64,000 nt of DNA from an uncultured Lachnospiraceae bacterium. Lineage in GTDB: Bacteria; Bacillota; Clostridia; Lachnospirales; Lachnospiraceae. Positions 45,745 to 55,501 of this stretch are shown piece after piece. A program made the position numbers and the translations under genes. The stretch is from the NCBI GenBank assembly GCA_934339135.1, contig CAKRHP010000011.1, positions 56,094 through 120,093 on the forward strand, given 5' to 3'. The first letter of the stretch is position 1; each line of letters starts with the position of its first letter. Below the pieces are notes generated by a model. It was not told where the DNA came from, did not search any database, and worked only from the letters and a program-made list of their open reading frames with translations.

Positions 45745-47796
45745 ATGAAAGAATTTGAAAGAAATGATATTATATTCGGAGCAGCGTATTATCCGGAGTA
45801 TATGCCCTATGAACGCCTGCAGGAGGATATTGTCATGATGCAGGCGGCGGGTATGAATACGGTCCGTATTGCCGAGTCGACATGGAGCACTCTGGAACCG
45901 GTAGAAGGAACATTTGATTTTTCCTATATTGACAAAGTGCTTGCGGCGGTAGAAAAAGCCGGGATGTACGCAGTGATCGGTACGCCTACCTATGCCATTC
46001 CTTCCTGGCTGGAGAAGAAATGCCCGGAGGTGATGGTATTTGATGGATATACCAGGGCAAAATATGGACGACGCCAGATCATGGATATTGTTCATCCGGT
46101 GTTTCGGCAATGTGCGGAAAATGTAATCTGTAAGCTGCTTGAACATACGGCGAAGCATCCGTGCGTGATCGGATTTCAGATTGACAATGAGACAAAACAT
46201 TACGGAACAGCTTCTCCACAGGTGCAGGCAATGTTCGTGGAGTATCTTAAGGAGCGGTTCCATACAACGGAGCAGTTAAATGAGGTATTTGGACTGCGTT
46301 ATTGGAGTAATTCGATCCACGACTGGTCAGATTTTCCGGATATGGCCGGCTGCATTCACGGCGGGCTTGCCAGTGAATTTGCCAAATTCCAGAGGAGTCT
46401 GGCAGCGGAATATCTGATGTGGCAGTCGGAGCTTGTACAGAAATATAAGAGACCGGATCAGTTTATTACACATAATTTTGATTTTGAATGGAAGAAGTTC
46501 GGAGCGGATATTGCACAGGATGGGTATTCATATGGTGTGCAGCCGGACATAAATCATTATGAAGCGTCTAAGGCAGTGACCATAGCAGGAACAGATATTT
46601 ACCATCCGACACAGGATGATCTGACCGGGGCAGAGATTGCATTTGGCGGCGATTCCATCCGCACTCTGAAAAACAGCTCCTATCTGGTTCTGGAATGTCA
46701 GGCACAGGCATTTAAATACTGGACACCGTATCCGGGGCAGCTGCGGCTGCATGGATACAGCCATCTGGCAAGTGGAGCAGAGGGAATCATGTACTGGAAC
46801 TGGCATTCGATTCATAACGGATATGAGACATACTGGAAGGGTGTTTTAAGCCATGATCTTTCAACGAATCCTGCATATGAGGAAGCGGGAGAGCTTGGCA
46901 GGGAGATCGCGGAAATTGGGAAGGATGTCCTGTGTATTTCAAGAAAAAGCCCGGTGGCACTGATAGTGGATAACCAGTCTTTAAACAGTTTCAAGTGGTT
47001 TCCGATCGACAGGGACTTAAGCTATAACGATGTGGTACGCCGGATGTATGACTGTCTGTATGAAATGAACATTCCATGCGATGTGATAGATATTCATCAG
47101 CTGGAAGAACGGTTTGCACAGGAAGAAAGGCCGTATCAGATGATCGTTACTCCTGCATTATACAGCGTATCAGATGAATTTGTGCAGAAAATGAAGCAGT
47201 ATGTACAGGCCGGGGGTGTGCTTGTCAGCTCCTTCAAGTCATTTGTGGCAGACCGCCATTTAAGCGTGTATCCGGATGCACAGCCTCATGGCATGACAGA
47301 GTGCTTCGGTATGAGTTATAACCAGTTTACGGAACCGGGACGTACCAGAGTTGACGGAGAAGAAGTTTTATATTTTGCAGAATTGTTAAAACCGGAGGGT
47401 GCTCAGGTGATGGAACAGTATGAGCACAAATACTGGGGCAGATATGCGGCGGTTACAAAGAATGCGTTTGGTCAGGGATATGGATATTATGTGGGCTGTT
47501 ATGTGACGAAGGACAAGCTGAAAGAAATATTGAAGGATGCCGTACTTTGTGCCGGCATTGACAATTATTTTGAGGACGATATTCTGTGGCCGGTAGTCAT
47601 TCGAAGTGGGATCAACGCCAAAAATGAAACGATCCACTACGTCCTTCATTACAGTGAAGAGGAAAAAAGTATCCCATGTCCTTTTGAGATGGTGGAGGAT
47701 ATCCTCACGGGGCAATGTTTTAAAAAGGGGCAGAGTCTGACGCTGAAAGACTGGGGTGTTATGATCCTGCGGGAGAAGGAAGGAGGAACAGCATGA
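45745..47796 (+). CDS. Glycoside hydrolase family 42 beta-galactosidase
   Basis: 683 residues, no signal peptide. Barrel opening IIFGAAYYPEYMPYERLQEDIVMM, acid/base Glu in GFQIDNETKHYG, nucleophile Glu in LVLECQAQAFKYW, followed by the trimerisation (flavodoxin-like) domain and C-terminal beta domain. Releases terminal galactose or a related sugar (some GH42 are arabinopyranosidases). GGAGG RBS. The end overlaps the GH30 start by ATGA. Confidence 0.93.
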   Translation: MKEFERNDIIFGAAYYPEYMPYERLQEDIVMMQAAGMNTVRIAESTWSTLEPVEGTFDFSYIDKVLAAVEKAGMYAVIGTPTYAIPSWLEKKCPEVMVFDGYTRAKYGRRQIMDIVHPVFRQCAENVICKLLEHTAKHPCVIGFQIDNETKHYGTASPQVQAMFVEYLKERFHTTEQLNEVFGLRYWSNSIHDWSDFPDMAGCIHGGLASEFAKFQRSLAAEYLMWQSELVQKYKRPDQFITHNFDFEWKKFGADIAQDGYSYGVQPDINHYEASKAVTIAGTDIYHPTQDDLTGAEIAFGGDSIRTLKNSSYLVLECQAQAFKYWTPYPGQLRLHGYSHLASGAEGIMYWNWHSIHNGYETYWKGVLSHDLSTNPAYEEAGELGREIAEIGKDVLCISRKSPVALIVDNQSLNSFKWFPIDRDLSYNDVVRRMYDCLYEMNIPCDVIDIHQLEERFAQEERPYQMIVTPALYSVSDEFVQKMKQYVQAGGVLVSSFKSFVADRHLSVYPDAQPHGMTECFGMSYNQFTEPGRTRVDGEEVLYFAELLKPEGAQVMEQYEHKYWGRYAAVTKNAFGQGYGYYVGCYVTKDKLKEILKDAVLCAGIDNYFEDDILWPVVIRSGINAKNETIHYVLHYSEEEKSIPCPFEMVEDILTGQCFKKGQSLTLKDWGVMILREKEGGTA

Positions 47797-49154
47797 AACT
47801 GACTTATGTGGAAAGTGTTGGAGTGGAAAAACTGGAACAGCATGAAAAAACAGTGGAATTTGTTGATGATAACGGTATAGAGAATCAGGTGGTAAATGTT
47901 TATCCGCAAGTGAAATACCAGAGCTTTGAAGGGTTTGGAGGGGCTGTTACGGATGCAGCCGGCTATGTGTTTCAGCAGCTGGATCCGGAACAGAAGGAAA
48001 GACTCCTTACAATGTATTTTCATCCGGATCATATGAATTATCAGAAAGTAAGGATCCATATGGACAGTTGTGATTTTTCAACACATCTTTATTCTGCCCT
48101 GAAGGATCCAGGGGATCAGGATCTGGAGTCATTTGATTTTTCTGATACAGAGAAATATATTCTGCCGCTTCTTGCAGCGGCACAGAAGATGGCACAAAAG
48201 CCGTTAAAGATAATGTTGTCTCCATGGTCACCTCCGGAGTTTATGAAAACAAATAATTCCCGTAAGAATGGCGGCAGTTTAAAAAAGGAGTATTATCCGT
48301 TATGGGCAAAATGTATCTGCCGCTATATCACCGAGTTCGAAAGATGCGGCTATGAGGTAGAGCGTATATCAATACAGAATGAACCAAAGGCTGTCCAGAT
48401 ATGGGATTCCTGTGTGTATTCTCCGGAACAGGAGAAAGAGTTTCTGACCGGTTATTTATATCCGGCCATGAAGCAGGCCGGTCTGGAGCATGTGGAGATC
48501 TTTATATGGGATCACAATAAGGAACGCGTTTTTGAAAGAGCCTGTGATCTGATCGATTCGGAGACAGATGGCATGATTGCCGGAGCTGCATTTCACTGGT
48601 ACAGTGGGGATCATTTTGAAGCATTGGATCTGGTACGACAGCAGTTCCCGGAGAAAAAGCTGATATTGTCTGAAAGCTGCCTGGAATATAACAAGTTTGA
48701 TTCTGATGCAGAATCGGTCAATGCCGGCCGGCTCGCTCATGATATGATCGGAAATCTGAACCATGGTCTCAATGCATTTTATGACTGGAACATTCTTCTG
48801 AATAAAGAGGGCGGGCCAAATCATGTGGGAAATTACTGTGATGCACCGTTTCTGTATGATGAGGAGCGAAAGGAACTACTGCAGCGGATGAGTGCAGACT
48901 ACTACTGGCATTTTGCACATTTTATCAAACCGGGTGCAGTGCGGCTCGGTTTTAGCAGGTATACCGATGAGATCGATGTCACTGTCTGGGAAAATCCGGA
49001 TGGCAGGATCGTATTGATCCTGTTGAACCGGGGAGAGGAAGAAGTACCGGTTCATATAAGGATCTCGGGAAAAGAAGCAGAAATCCTGCTGTCTGCCCAC
49101 AGTATAGCCAGTGGCGTGATCAGTGACGAGCAAATGCATCGATCAGTTTTATGA
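47793..49154 (+). CDS. Glycoside hydrolase family 30
   Basis: 453 residues. Barrel plus beta-sandwich: YQSFEGFGGAVTDAAG opening, SPWSPPEFMKT, acid/base Glu in RISIQNEPKAVQ, nucleophile Glu in LILSESCLEYN, and C-terminal beta domain with VWENPDGRIVLILLNRG. GH30_1/3-type enzymes cleave beta-glucosides, beta-1,6-glucans or beta-xylosides. No signal peptide. Overlaps the GH42 stop (ATGA), so translationally coupled. Confidence 0.92.
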   Translation: MKLTYVESVGVEKLEQHEKTVEFVDDNGIENQVVNVYPQVKYQSFEGFGGAVTDAAGYVFQQLDPEQKERLLTMYFHPDHMNYQKVRIHMDSCDFSTHLYSALKDPGDQDLESFDFSDTEKYILPLLAAAQKMAQKPLKIMLSPWSPPEFMKTNNSRKNGGSLKKEYYPLWAKCICRYITEFERCGYEVERISIQNEPKAVQIWDSCVYSPEQEKEFLTGYLYPAMKQAGLEHVEIFIWDHNKERVFERACDLIDSETDGMIAGAAFHWYSGDHFEALDLVRQQFPEKKLILSESCLEYNKFDSDAESVNAGRLAHDMIGNLNHGLNAFYDWNILLNKEGGPNHVGNYCDAPFLYDEERKELLQRMSADYYWHFAHFIKPGAVRLGFSRYTDEIDVTVWENPDGRIVLILLNRGEEEVPVHIRISGKEAEILLSAHSIASGVISDEQMHRSVL

Positions 49155-49170
49155 AATGGAGGAAATAGAA

Positions 49171-50817
49171 ATGCTTAGAAATCCAATTTTAAAAGGTTTT
49201 AATCCGGATCCGTGTATCTGCCGGAAAGGGGATGATTACTACATTGCCGTATCTACCTTTGAGTGGTTTCCGGGAATTCCGATCTATCATTCTCGCGATA
49301 TGAAAAACTGGGAGCTTTATACCCATGTGCTGACAGATGACAGCAATCCGGATCTCAAAAAGCTTCCTTCTGCGAAAGGGATCTGGGCACCATGTCTGAC
49401 CTACTGCGAGGCAGAGGATATGTTTTATGTGATCTATGGTGTAATGAATTCTATGAATGCCCGTTATTTTGATGTGGACAATTTTCTGATCACGGCAAAG
49501 GATATCAAGGGACCATGGAGTGAGCCGGTATACCTGCATTCCTCCGGTTTTGACGCTTCGATCCTTCATGATGATGACGGACGTAAATACATTGTATCTC
49601 TGGACTGGGAGACAAGAGAAGGTTATGAGAAGCCGGGCGTGATCGCAGTTTCCGAGTATGATCCGGAGAAAAAGGAGATCATCGGATATCCGAAACGGAT
49701 CTGGAAGGGTGGAACGGATCGTGGCTGCATTGAGGCACCGCATCTGACCAAACGAAACGGATATTATTATATTATGTGTGCCGAGGGCGGGACCGGATAT
49801 AATCATTGTGTGACCATGGGGCGTGCCAAAAGTGTATGGGGACCCTATGAAGGAGATCCGCAGAATCCGATCGTCACTTCTAATCCGGTAGAGTCCAACG
49901 AAAGACACGATCCGGATCATTTAAAGCCGAAGTATTTTAACCCGGATGTGGTACTGCAGAAGGCAGGTCATGGAAGTTATGTGGAGACGCAGCTTGGAGA
50001 AGTGTATCTGGTACATCTCTGTTCCCGGCCATTCCGACCGGAGCTTCGCTGTACCCTGGGAAGAGAGACTGCCATCCAGAAAATGAAATGGACGGAGGAC
50101 GGATGGCTCCGCATGGCAGACGGAAGCAATATTGCCAAGGAGTACTGTGAGGAAAGTGCATTGCCGGAATATAAGGTGTCCGTAATACCGGACTTTGATG
50201 ATTTTGACGGCGAGGAGCTTGGAAACTTTTATTATGCACCCCGTATCATGCCACAGAGTTTTGCAGATATTCATGCCAGAAAGGGATATGTCCGATTAAG
50301 GGGACAGGAGTCAAGAACCTCTCTGAATAAGGTGAGTATTCTGGCAAGAAAGCTCACAAGTGTTTATGCAACCATAACGACAAAGATGGAATTTGTGCCG
50401 GAGGTACATCAGCATTCGGCAGGACTTATCATTTATTATGATAATATGAATTATATCAATCTGCGGAAATATTACAGCGAAACCCTGGGACAGAGTGCGA
50501 TTTCCATTATCGCCCTGGAAAATGGAGAGAAAACAGAGTTTGTCAATACAAGAAAGGCAGTGGATGATGTGCCGGTCTATTTCCGGCTGGAGATCCGGGG
50601 AAAGCATTCACAGTTTTACTGGGGGTATGATGGGGAGCATTATGAAAAGATCGGTATTCCGTTTGATACCACAAAGTTTTCCGATGAGTATTGTAAATAC
50701 GGAGAATTTACAGGAACCATGGTGGGCATCACCTGTGCGGACCGTGTAAAGCATAAGCATTATGCCGACTTTGATTTCTTTGAATATGTGGCAAAAGAAG
50801 ACAGCCCGGTGGAGTAG
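49171..50817 (+). CDS. Glycoside hydrolase family 43 beta-xylosidase-like, second copy
   Basis: 548 residues from ATG 49171 (GGAGG 11 nt upstream). Base Asp in GFNPDPCICR, modulating Asp in SSGFDASILHDDDG, acid Glu in GCIEAPHLTK; C-terminal ~190-residue beta-sandwich. Architecture like the 30814 gene. No signal peptide. Last gene of the GH5-GPH-GH42-GH30-GH43 unit; 16 bp after GH30. Confidence 0.93.
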   Translation: MLRNPILKGFNPDPCICRKGDDYYIAVSTFEWFPGIPIYHSRDMKNWELYTHVLTDDSNPDLKKLPSAKGIWAPCLTYCEAEDMFYVIYGVMNSMNARYFDVDNFLITAKDIKGPWSEPVYLHSSGFDASILHDDDGRKYIVSLDWETREGYEKPGVIAVSEYDPEKKEIIGYPKRIWKGGTDRGCIEAPHLTKRNGYYYIMCAEGGTGYNHCVTMGRAKSVWGPYEGDPQNPIVTSNPVESNERHDPDHLKPKYFNPDVVLQKAGHGSYVETQLGEVYLVHLCSRPFRPELRCTLGRETAIQKMKWTEDGWLRMADGSNIAKEYCEESALPEYKVSVIPDFDDFDGEELGNFYYAPRIMPQSFADIHARKGYVRLRGQESRTSLNKVSILARKLTSVYATITTKMEFVPEVHQHSAGLIIYYDNMNYINLRKYYSETLGQSAISIIALENGEKTEFVNTRKAVDDVPVYFRLEIRGKHSQFYWGYDGEHYEKIGIPFDTTKFSDEYCKYGEFTGTMVGITCADRVKHKHYADFDFFEYVAKEDSPVE

Positions 50818-50877
50818 AAAAGGAGGAACGGATCAGAAAAATTCAATATATAAAAACAAAGCGGAATAAAAATATTT

Positions 50878-50927
50878 CCCTTTATGAAATTTGGTGGAAA
50901 AGCCGGATTTCATAAGGGGATTTTTAT
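50878..50927 (+). terminator. Terminator of the glycosidase block
   Basis: CCCTTTATGAAAT (50878-50890) pairs with ATTTCATAAGGG (50908-50919; one bulge), then GATTTTTATTTA. A further small palindrome CTCAAACTTTTTGAG (50931-50945) follows. Confidence 0.8.
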
Positions 50928-51079
50928 TTACTCAAACTTTTTGAGCTACTTACTAAAAAACAAAATATTATAAGTTAGTTATTGCGTTTTTTTTTAAGAT
51001 AATAGATAATATATTAGTATGATTGAAAGATTTAGATTATTACAAAAGAGGAAAAAATAAAAAAGGGGAAGAAACCATT

Positions 51080-51883
51080 ATGAACACGTCAGAAATTGTC
51101 GCCAAAAGCGTAAGTATATTAAGAAGCTATTATCAAAATGATATTCAGCCGTTTATCGATGCCATGCATCAGGATATTTACTGGTATGGACCATGTGAGG
51201 GACAGATCATTCACACCAAAAAGGCATTGGAACAGGCTTTTATGCAGGAGCAGAATGATCTGACTTTTGAGCTTTATGATTTGAAATCAGAGCTTTTGTG
51301 GAAGGACAAGAATAGCTGTGAGGTAGTAGTAACATTCCTGGTAGATACCTTTTATCCGGATCAGAAGGTAATACGCTGTGATCAGAGAGTGCTTTTTAAC
51401 TGGGGACAGGTGTGGCAGAAGGATGACAGGAGTGGCCGGTATCAGGGGTCAAAGATCCGTACCTGTTTTATTGCCAATGCGATCCCTATGGATGCCAGAG
51501 ATACCATTTATCCGGTTCATTTTACGGAGACGCCTCTGGCTGAGAAATTTACGGTAAATCCATCGGTCAGACATTTGACGATCAAAGGGAAGGACAGCAG
51601 TATTCTTTATCTGGCAGAAAATGAGATCATTTCGGTAAAAAGTACAGGTCATTATACACAGTTTCATTGTATTCATGATGATTTTGAAAGCTCAGAGGGC
51701 ATTACTATGATCCATAATAAGTATCCGGATCTGTTAGTACGTGTGCATAAAAGTTATCTGTTAAATCCCCTGATGGTCAAATCCATGAAACGGTTTGAAG
51801 CTGCAATGGTGGATGGAAGCAGTGTGCCGATCTCTACCAGAAAATATGTGGAGATCAAAAAAGAGATAGCTGGGAAGCTATAA
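51080..51883 (+). CDS. LytTR transcriptional regulator with N-terminal NTF2/SnoaL-like domain
   Basis: 267 residues from ATG 51080 (AAGGGGAAG RBS; the upstream in-frame ATG at 51023 is poorly spaced). Residues ~10-130 resemble an NTF2/SnoaL-type small-molecule fold (FIDAMHQDIYWYGPCEGQI, VVVTFLVDTFYP); residues ~165-267 are a LytTR DNA-binding domain (NEIISVKSTGHYTQFHC, LVRVHKSYLLNPLMVKSMKRF, VPISTRKYVEIKKEI). No receiver, so a one-component regulator. Target unknown; the DXS-like gene follows after its own promoter. Confidence 0.8.
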   Translation: MNTSEIVAKSVSILRSYYQNDIQPFIDAMHQDIYWYGPCEGQIIHTKKALEQAFMQEQNDLTFELYDLKSELLWKDKNSCEVVVTFLVDTFYPDQKVIRCDQRVLFNWGQVWQKDDRSGRYQGSKIRTCFIANAIPMDARDTIYPVHFTETPLAEKFTVNPSVRHLTIKGKDSSILYLAENEIISVKSTGHYTQFHCIHDDFESSEGITMIHNKYPDLLVRVHKSYLLNPLMVKSMKRFEAAMVDGSSVPISTRKYVEIKKEIAGKL

Positions 51884-51925
51884 AGAACTTTAGAAATTAT
51901 TTATAATTTTTGCCAGGAAAGGTTC

Positions 51926-51979
51926 TTGACTTAAAGTCAGCTTTAGGTGTTATAATTGCGTTGATGTAATGGTCAACGC
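51926..51979 (+). promoter_or_regulatory. Promoter and palindromic operator of the DXS-like gene
   Basis: TTGACT (51926-51931) and TATAAT (51951-51956) with a long 19-bp spacer. The perfect palindrome GCGTTGA/TCAACGC (51958-51964 with 51973-51979) covers the predicted start of transcription, suggesting an operator. A non-optimal spacer plus a palindrome fits activator- or repressor-dependent control. Confidence 0.55.
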
Positions 51980-52006
51980 AATTTTTGTGTTTTGAGGAGG
52001 TAAAAT

Positions 52007-53761
52007 ATGTATTTAGAACAGATCAATGGACCGGAAGACGTCAAGAAATTATCAGGAGAACAGCTGACAGAGCTGGCAGTGGAGATGAGACAGGCTCTGT
52101 TAAAACGTGCAAGTATCCACGGCGGTCATTTTGGACCGAATTTTGGTATGGTGGAGGCAACGATCGCACTTCATTATGTCTTTGAATCCCCTAAGGATAA
52201 GATCGTGTATGATGTATCCCATCAGACATATCCCCATAAGATGCTGACCGGCAGAAAGGATGCATATCTGTATGAGGAGCATTATGACGATGTGACCGGA
52301 TACAGCAGTCCACAGGAGAGTGAGCATGATCATTTTACGGTAGGTCATACTTCTACCTCGGTCAGTCTGGCATGCGGTCTGGCAAAAGGCCGTGATCTTA
52401 CCGGCGGTAAGGGCAATGTGATCGCTGTGATCGGTGATGGTTCCCTCAGTGGTGGAGAAGCTTTGGAGGGACTTGACTTTGCGACAGAGCTGGAAAGCAA
52501 TCTGATCATTGTAGTAAATGACAATGATATGTCCATTGCAGAAAACCACGGTGGTCTGTACAGCAATTTAAAACTGCTTCGTGAGACAAAGGGAGAGGCA
52601 GAGTGCAATCTGTTCCGTGCCATGGGTCTGGATTATGTTTATGTAGACGAAGGAAATAGTGTGGATGCATTGATCAAGGCATTCCGGAGTGTCAAGGACA
52701 GCACAAAGCCGGTGGTTGTCCATATTAAGACACAGAAGGGCAAGGGCTATGCTCCGGCAGAGAAGGATAAGGAAAGCTGGCATTATAATGGTCCATTTGA
52801 TATTGAGACAGGAGAGCCGTTGGAAGCACCTCAGGGAGAGGATTATTCTGATATTACGGCAAAGTTTCTGCTAGAAAAGATGAAAAAGGATCCTTCTGTG
52901 GTAGCGATCACTTCTGCGACACCGACTGTTCTTGGATTTACAAAGGACAAGAGAGAGGAAGCCGGAAAGCAGTTTGTTGATGTGGGAATTGCAGAGGAGA
53001 CGGCAGTGGCACTGGCATCCGGTATTGCAGCCAATGGCGGAAAGCCGGTATGGGGCGTATACAGCACCTTTGTACAGAGAAGCTACGATCAGATCGCACA
53101 GGATCTTTGTATTAACAATAACGCAGCAACCATCGTTACCTTCTGGGGGACGATTTATGGTATGAATGATGTGACACATCTGGGATTATATGATATTCCG
53201 ATGATGGCGAATATTCCAAATCTCGTTTATCTGGCACCGGCTACAAAGGAAGAATATCTTGCGATGCTCGACTGGAGTCTGGAGCAGACAGACCATCCGG
53301 TAGCCATCCGTCTGCCGGGTGGTCCGGTGATCTCGGATGGCCGGAAGGTGACAAAGGATTTCTCGGATCTGAATCAATATGAGATCACCCAGAAGGGAAG
53401 CAGAGTTGCCGTAGTCGGTCTTGGTACATTTTATTCTCTGGGGCAGAGTGTTGCGAAGGAGCTGGAGGAAAAGACCGGTACAAAGGCAACGGTGATCAAT
53501 CCGTATTACATTACCGGAATCGATCAGGAAATGTTGGAGAATCTGAAAAAGGATCACGACATTGTGATCACGCTGGAGGATGGTATCCTGGACGGCGGCT
53601 TTGGTGAGAAGATTACCCGTTTCTACGGAGACAGCGAGATGAAGGTATTGAACTACGGTCTGAAGAAGGAATTTTTGGACCGTTATGATGCGGTGGAGGT
53701 TTTGAAGGATAACCGTCTGACGAAAGAGCAGATTACAGAGGATGTTATGAAGTTTATGTAA
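52007..53761 (+). CDS. DXS/transketolase-like thiamine diphosphate enzyme
   Basis: 584 residues. TPP motif GDGSLSGGEALEGLDFA...NDNDMSIA (about 145-175); pyrimidine-binding part with VDVGIAEETAVALASGIA and C-terminal transketolase domain. Overall closest to 1-deoxyxylulose-5-phosphate synthase, but shorter than the usual ~620-640 residues, and the GPxDGH motif is replaced by YVYVDEGNS and the GPTHQG motif by NDVTHLG. It may be a DXS paralogue with another acceptor. GAGGAGGT RBS. Confidence 0.8.
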   Translation: MYLEQINGPEDVKKLSGEQLTELAVEMRQALLKRASIHGGHFGPNFGMVEATIALHYVFESPKDKIVYDVSHQTYPHKMLTGRKDAYLYEEHYDDVTGYSSPQESEHDHFTVGHTSTSVSLACGLAKGRDLTGGKGNVIAVIGDGSLSGGEALEGLDFATELESNLIIVVNDNDMSIAENHGGLYSNLKLLRETKGEAECNLFRAMGLDYVYVDEGNSVDALIKAFRSVKDSTKPVVVHIKTQKGKGYAPAEKDKESWHYNGPFDIETGEPLEAPQGEDYSDITAKFLLEKMKKDPSVVAITSATPTVLGFTKDKREEAGKQFVDVGIAEETAVALASGIAANGGKPVWGVYSTFVQRSYDQIAQDLCINNNAATIVTFWGTIYGMNDVTHLGLYDIPMMANIPNLVYLAPATKEEYLAMLDWSLEQTDHPVAIRLPGGPVISDGRKVTKDFSDLNQYEITQKGSRVAVVGLGTFYSLGQSVAKELEEKTGTKATVINPYYITGIDQEMLENLKKDHDIVITLEDGILDGGFGEKITRFYGDSEMKVLNYGLKKEFLDRYDAVEVLKDNRLTKEQITEDVMKFM

Positions 53762-54614
53762 TATCCTTTGTGATCTCAAAAAAAGCAACGGCACTGGCAG
53801 CAGCGACATTGAGGGAATCGACACCATGGGACATCGGGATCATAACCGTGTGATCGCAGGCGTCAATGGTTTCCTGTGCCAGTCCTTCGCCCTCGGTGCC
53901 TAAGATGATCGCAAGCTTTTTGGCGTTTGCCAGAGCTGGATCTGTAATAGACAGGGATTGATCTCTAAGCGCCATGGCAACCGTGAGAAATCCCAGATTT
54001 TTCAGTTGTTCTACATAGGATCCGTGGTGAGAATCACCTTTCCCCGGGGGAACGTCAGCAGACGGACCGGAGGGCAGATAAGTCCATGGAATCTGAAATA
54101 CCGTTCCCATACTGACGCGGGCGGCACGACGGTAAAAGGGATCACTGCAGGCTGGTGTCAGCAAAACGGCATCCATGTGAAGAGCCGCAGCGGACCGGAT
54201 GATCGCACCGACATTGGTGGGATTTACGACGTTCTCCAAAACAGCGATCCGTCTGGCGTCCTGGCAAAGCTCCCCGACAGATTTCAGGGCAGGACGATGC
54301 ATGGCACACAGCGCTCCTCTGGTCAGGGCAAAGCCTGTAAGCTGTGTCAGCACCCCATAGGGTGCGGTATAAACAGGAAGCTCCGGATAGCGGGAGAGAA
54401 TCCCCGATAACTGTGTATCAATATGCTTTGTTTCCGTAAGAATAGAAATGGGTTCACAGCCCATATGGAGTGCCCGTTCGATCACCTTGGGACTTTCTGC
54501 GATAAAAATGCCGCCCTTTGGTTCGTAGTAATGTAAAAGCTGCGTTTCCGAACAGCGGGCATAAATATCAAGCTCCGGTGCCTGAAAATCGGTGATTGTG
54601 ATAATCTCTGCCAT
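53754..54614 (-). CDS. SpoU/TrmH-family RNA methyltransferase
   Basis: 286 residues. N-terminal substrate-binding region (~1-110) and SPOUT domain: LENVVNPTNVGAIIRSAAA (motif 1), ILGTEGEGL (motif 2), IPMSHGVDSLNVAAASAVAFFE (motif 3). Makes 2'-O-methyl ribose in rRNA or tRNA; target not determinable. GGAGGCTT RBS. Convergent with the DXS-like gene, overlapping by 8 bp. Confidence 0.92.
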   Translation of the reverse strand: MAEIITITDFQAPELDIYARCSETQLLHYYEPKGGIFIAESPKVIERALHMGCEPISILTETKHIDTQLSGILSRYPELPVYTAPYGVLTQLTGFALTRGALCAMHRPALKSVGELCQDARRIAVLENVVNPTNVGAIIRSAAALHMDAVLLTPACSDPFYRRAARVSMGTVFQIPWTYLPSGPSADVPPGKGDSHHGSYVEQLKNLGFLTVAMALRDQSLSITDPALANAKKLAIILGTEGEGLAQETIDACDHTVMIPMSHGVDSLNVAAASAVAFFEITKDIT

Positions 54615-54748
54615 GGAAGCCTCCTGTCAATAAATCCAGCGTAAATGTAGATAAACATAGTTAATTTTATAGCATATTGTGGATATAAAGTCAAAACAGG
54701 TATACCACATCATTACATATCAGTTTGAGCAATTTATAAATAAAATTC

Positions 54749-54798
54749 TTGACAAATAAACGGTCGTTTACTAAAATGAAAATGTAAACGGTCGTTTA
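54749..54798 (+). promoter_or_regulatory. Promoter with two identical TetR-type operators
   Basis: TTGACA (54749-54754), 17-bp spacer, TAAAAT (54772-54777). The 14-mer TAAACGGTCGTTTA occurs twice, in the spacer (54757-54770) and after the -10 (54785-54798), 28 bp apart. Binding at either would block RNA polymerase. The likely repressor is the TetR protein encoded two genes down. Confidence 0.88.
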
Positions 54799-54820
54799 TT
54801 TTTTGGAAGGAGAAGATAAA

Positions 54821-55447
54821 ATGAAGAGTAATATTGTGATTCGGTCAGAAGAAAAAGGAGAGTATCGTAAAGTAGAAAATCTGGTAAGGGAAAGTTTCTG
54901 GAATGTATATCGTCTGGGATGTATGGAGCATTATGTATTGCATCAGCTCCGGAAGGATGCCGCGTTTGTGCCGGAGCTTGATCTTGTGATGGAGCGGGAT
55001 GGAGAACTCATCGGACAGAATATGTTTATGAGAGCATGGATCGCAGCGGATGATGGAAGCAAGATCCCCATCATGACAATGGGACCGATCTGTATTGCAC
55101 CGCAATGGAAAAGGAAAGGATATGGAAAGATTTTGCTGGATTATTCTCTGGAAAAAGCGAAGGAGCTTGGATGCGGAGCTTTGTGCTTTGAAGGGAACAT
55201 AGCCTTTTACGGGAAAAGCGGATTTCGGGAGGCAGGTGAATTTGGGATTCGTTATCACGGCCTTCCGGAGGGGGAGGATGCCTCTTTCTTCCTGTGTAAA
55301 GAGCTGATACCGGGATATCTGGATGAAGTTACCGGAGAATATACCACACCGGAAGGCTATCTTGTTGATGAAACGGCGGTGGAAGAATTTGACAGGCAAT
55401 TTCCGACGAAGGAAAAGAAAAAGCTTCCGGGGCAGATTTTGGGGTAA
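54821..55447 (+). CDS. GNAT-family N-acetyltransferase
   Basis: 208 residues from ATG 54821 (GGAGAAG RBS). Acetyl-CoA fold: IRSEEKGEYRKVENLVRESF, MTMGPICIAPQWKRKGYGKILLDYSLEKA (the Q/RxxGxG/A loop is WKRKGYGK) and FYGKSGFRE. YhbS-like. Substrate unknown. Co-transcribed with the TetR gene 55 bp downstream from the operator-bearing promoter, so induced when the TetR ligand is present. Confidence 0.9.
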   Translation: MKSNIVIRSEEKGEYRKVENLVRESFWNVYRLGCMEHYVLHQLRKDAAFVPELDLVMERDGELIGQNMFMRAWIAADDGSKIPIMTMGPICIAPQWKRKGYGKILLDYSLEKAKELGCGALCFEGNIAFYGKSGFREAGEFGIRYHGLPEGEDASFFLCKELIPGYLDEVTGEYTTPEGYLVDETAVEEFDRQFPTKEKKKLPGQILG

Positions 55448-55501
55448 ATAAAGCAGAGATTGTTGGAAGACAGGAAAGTGAATCGTTATGGGAGGCGTGT
55501 T

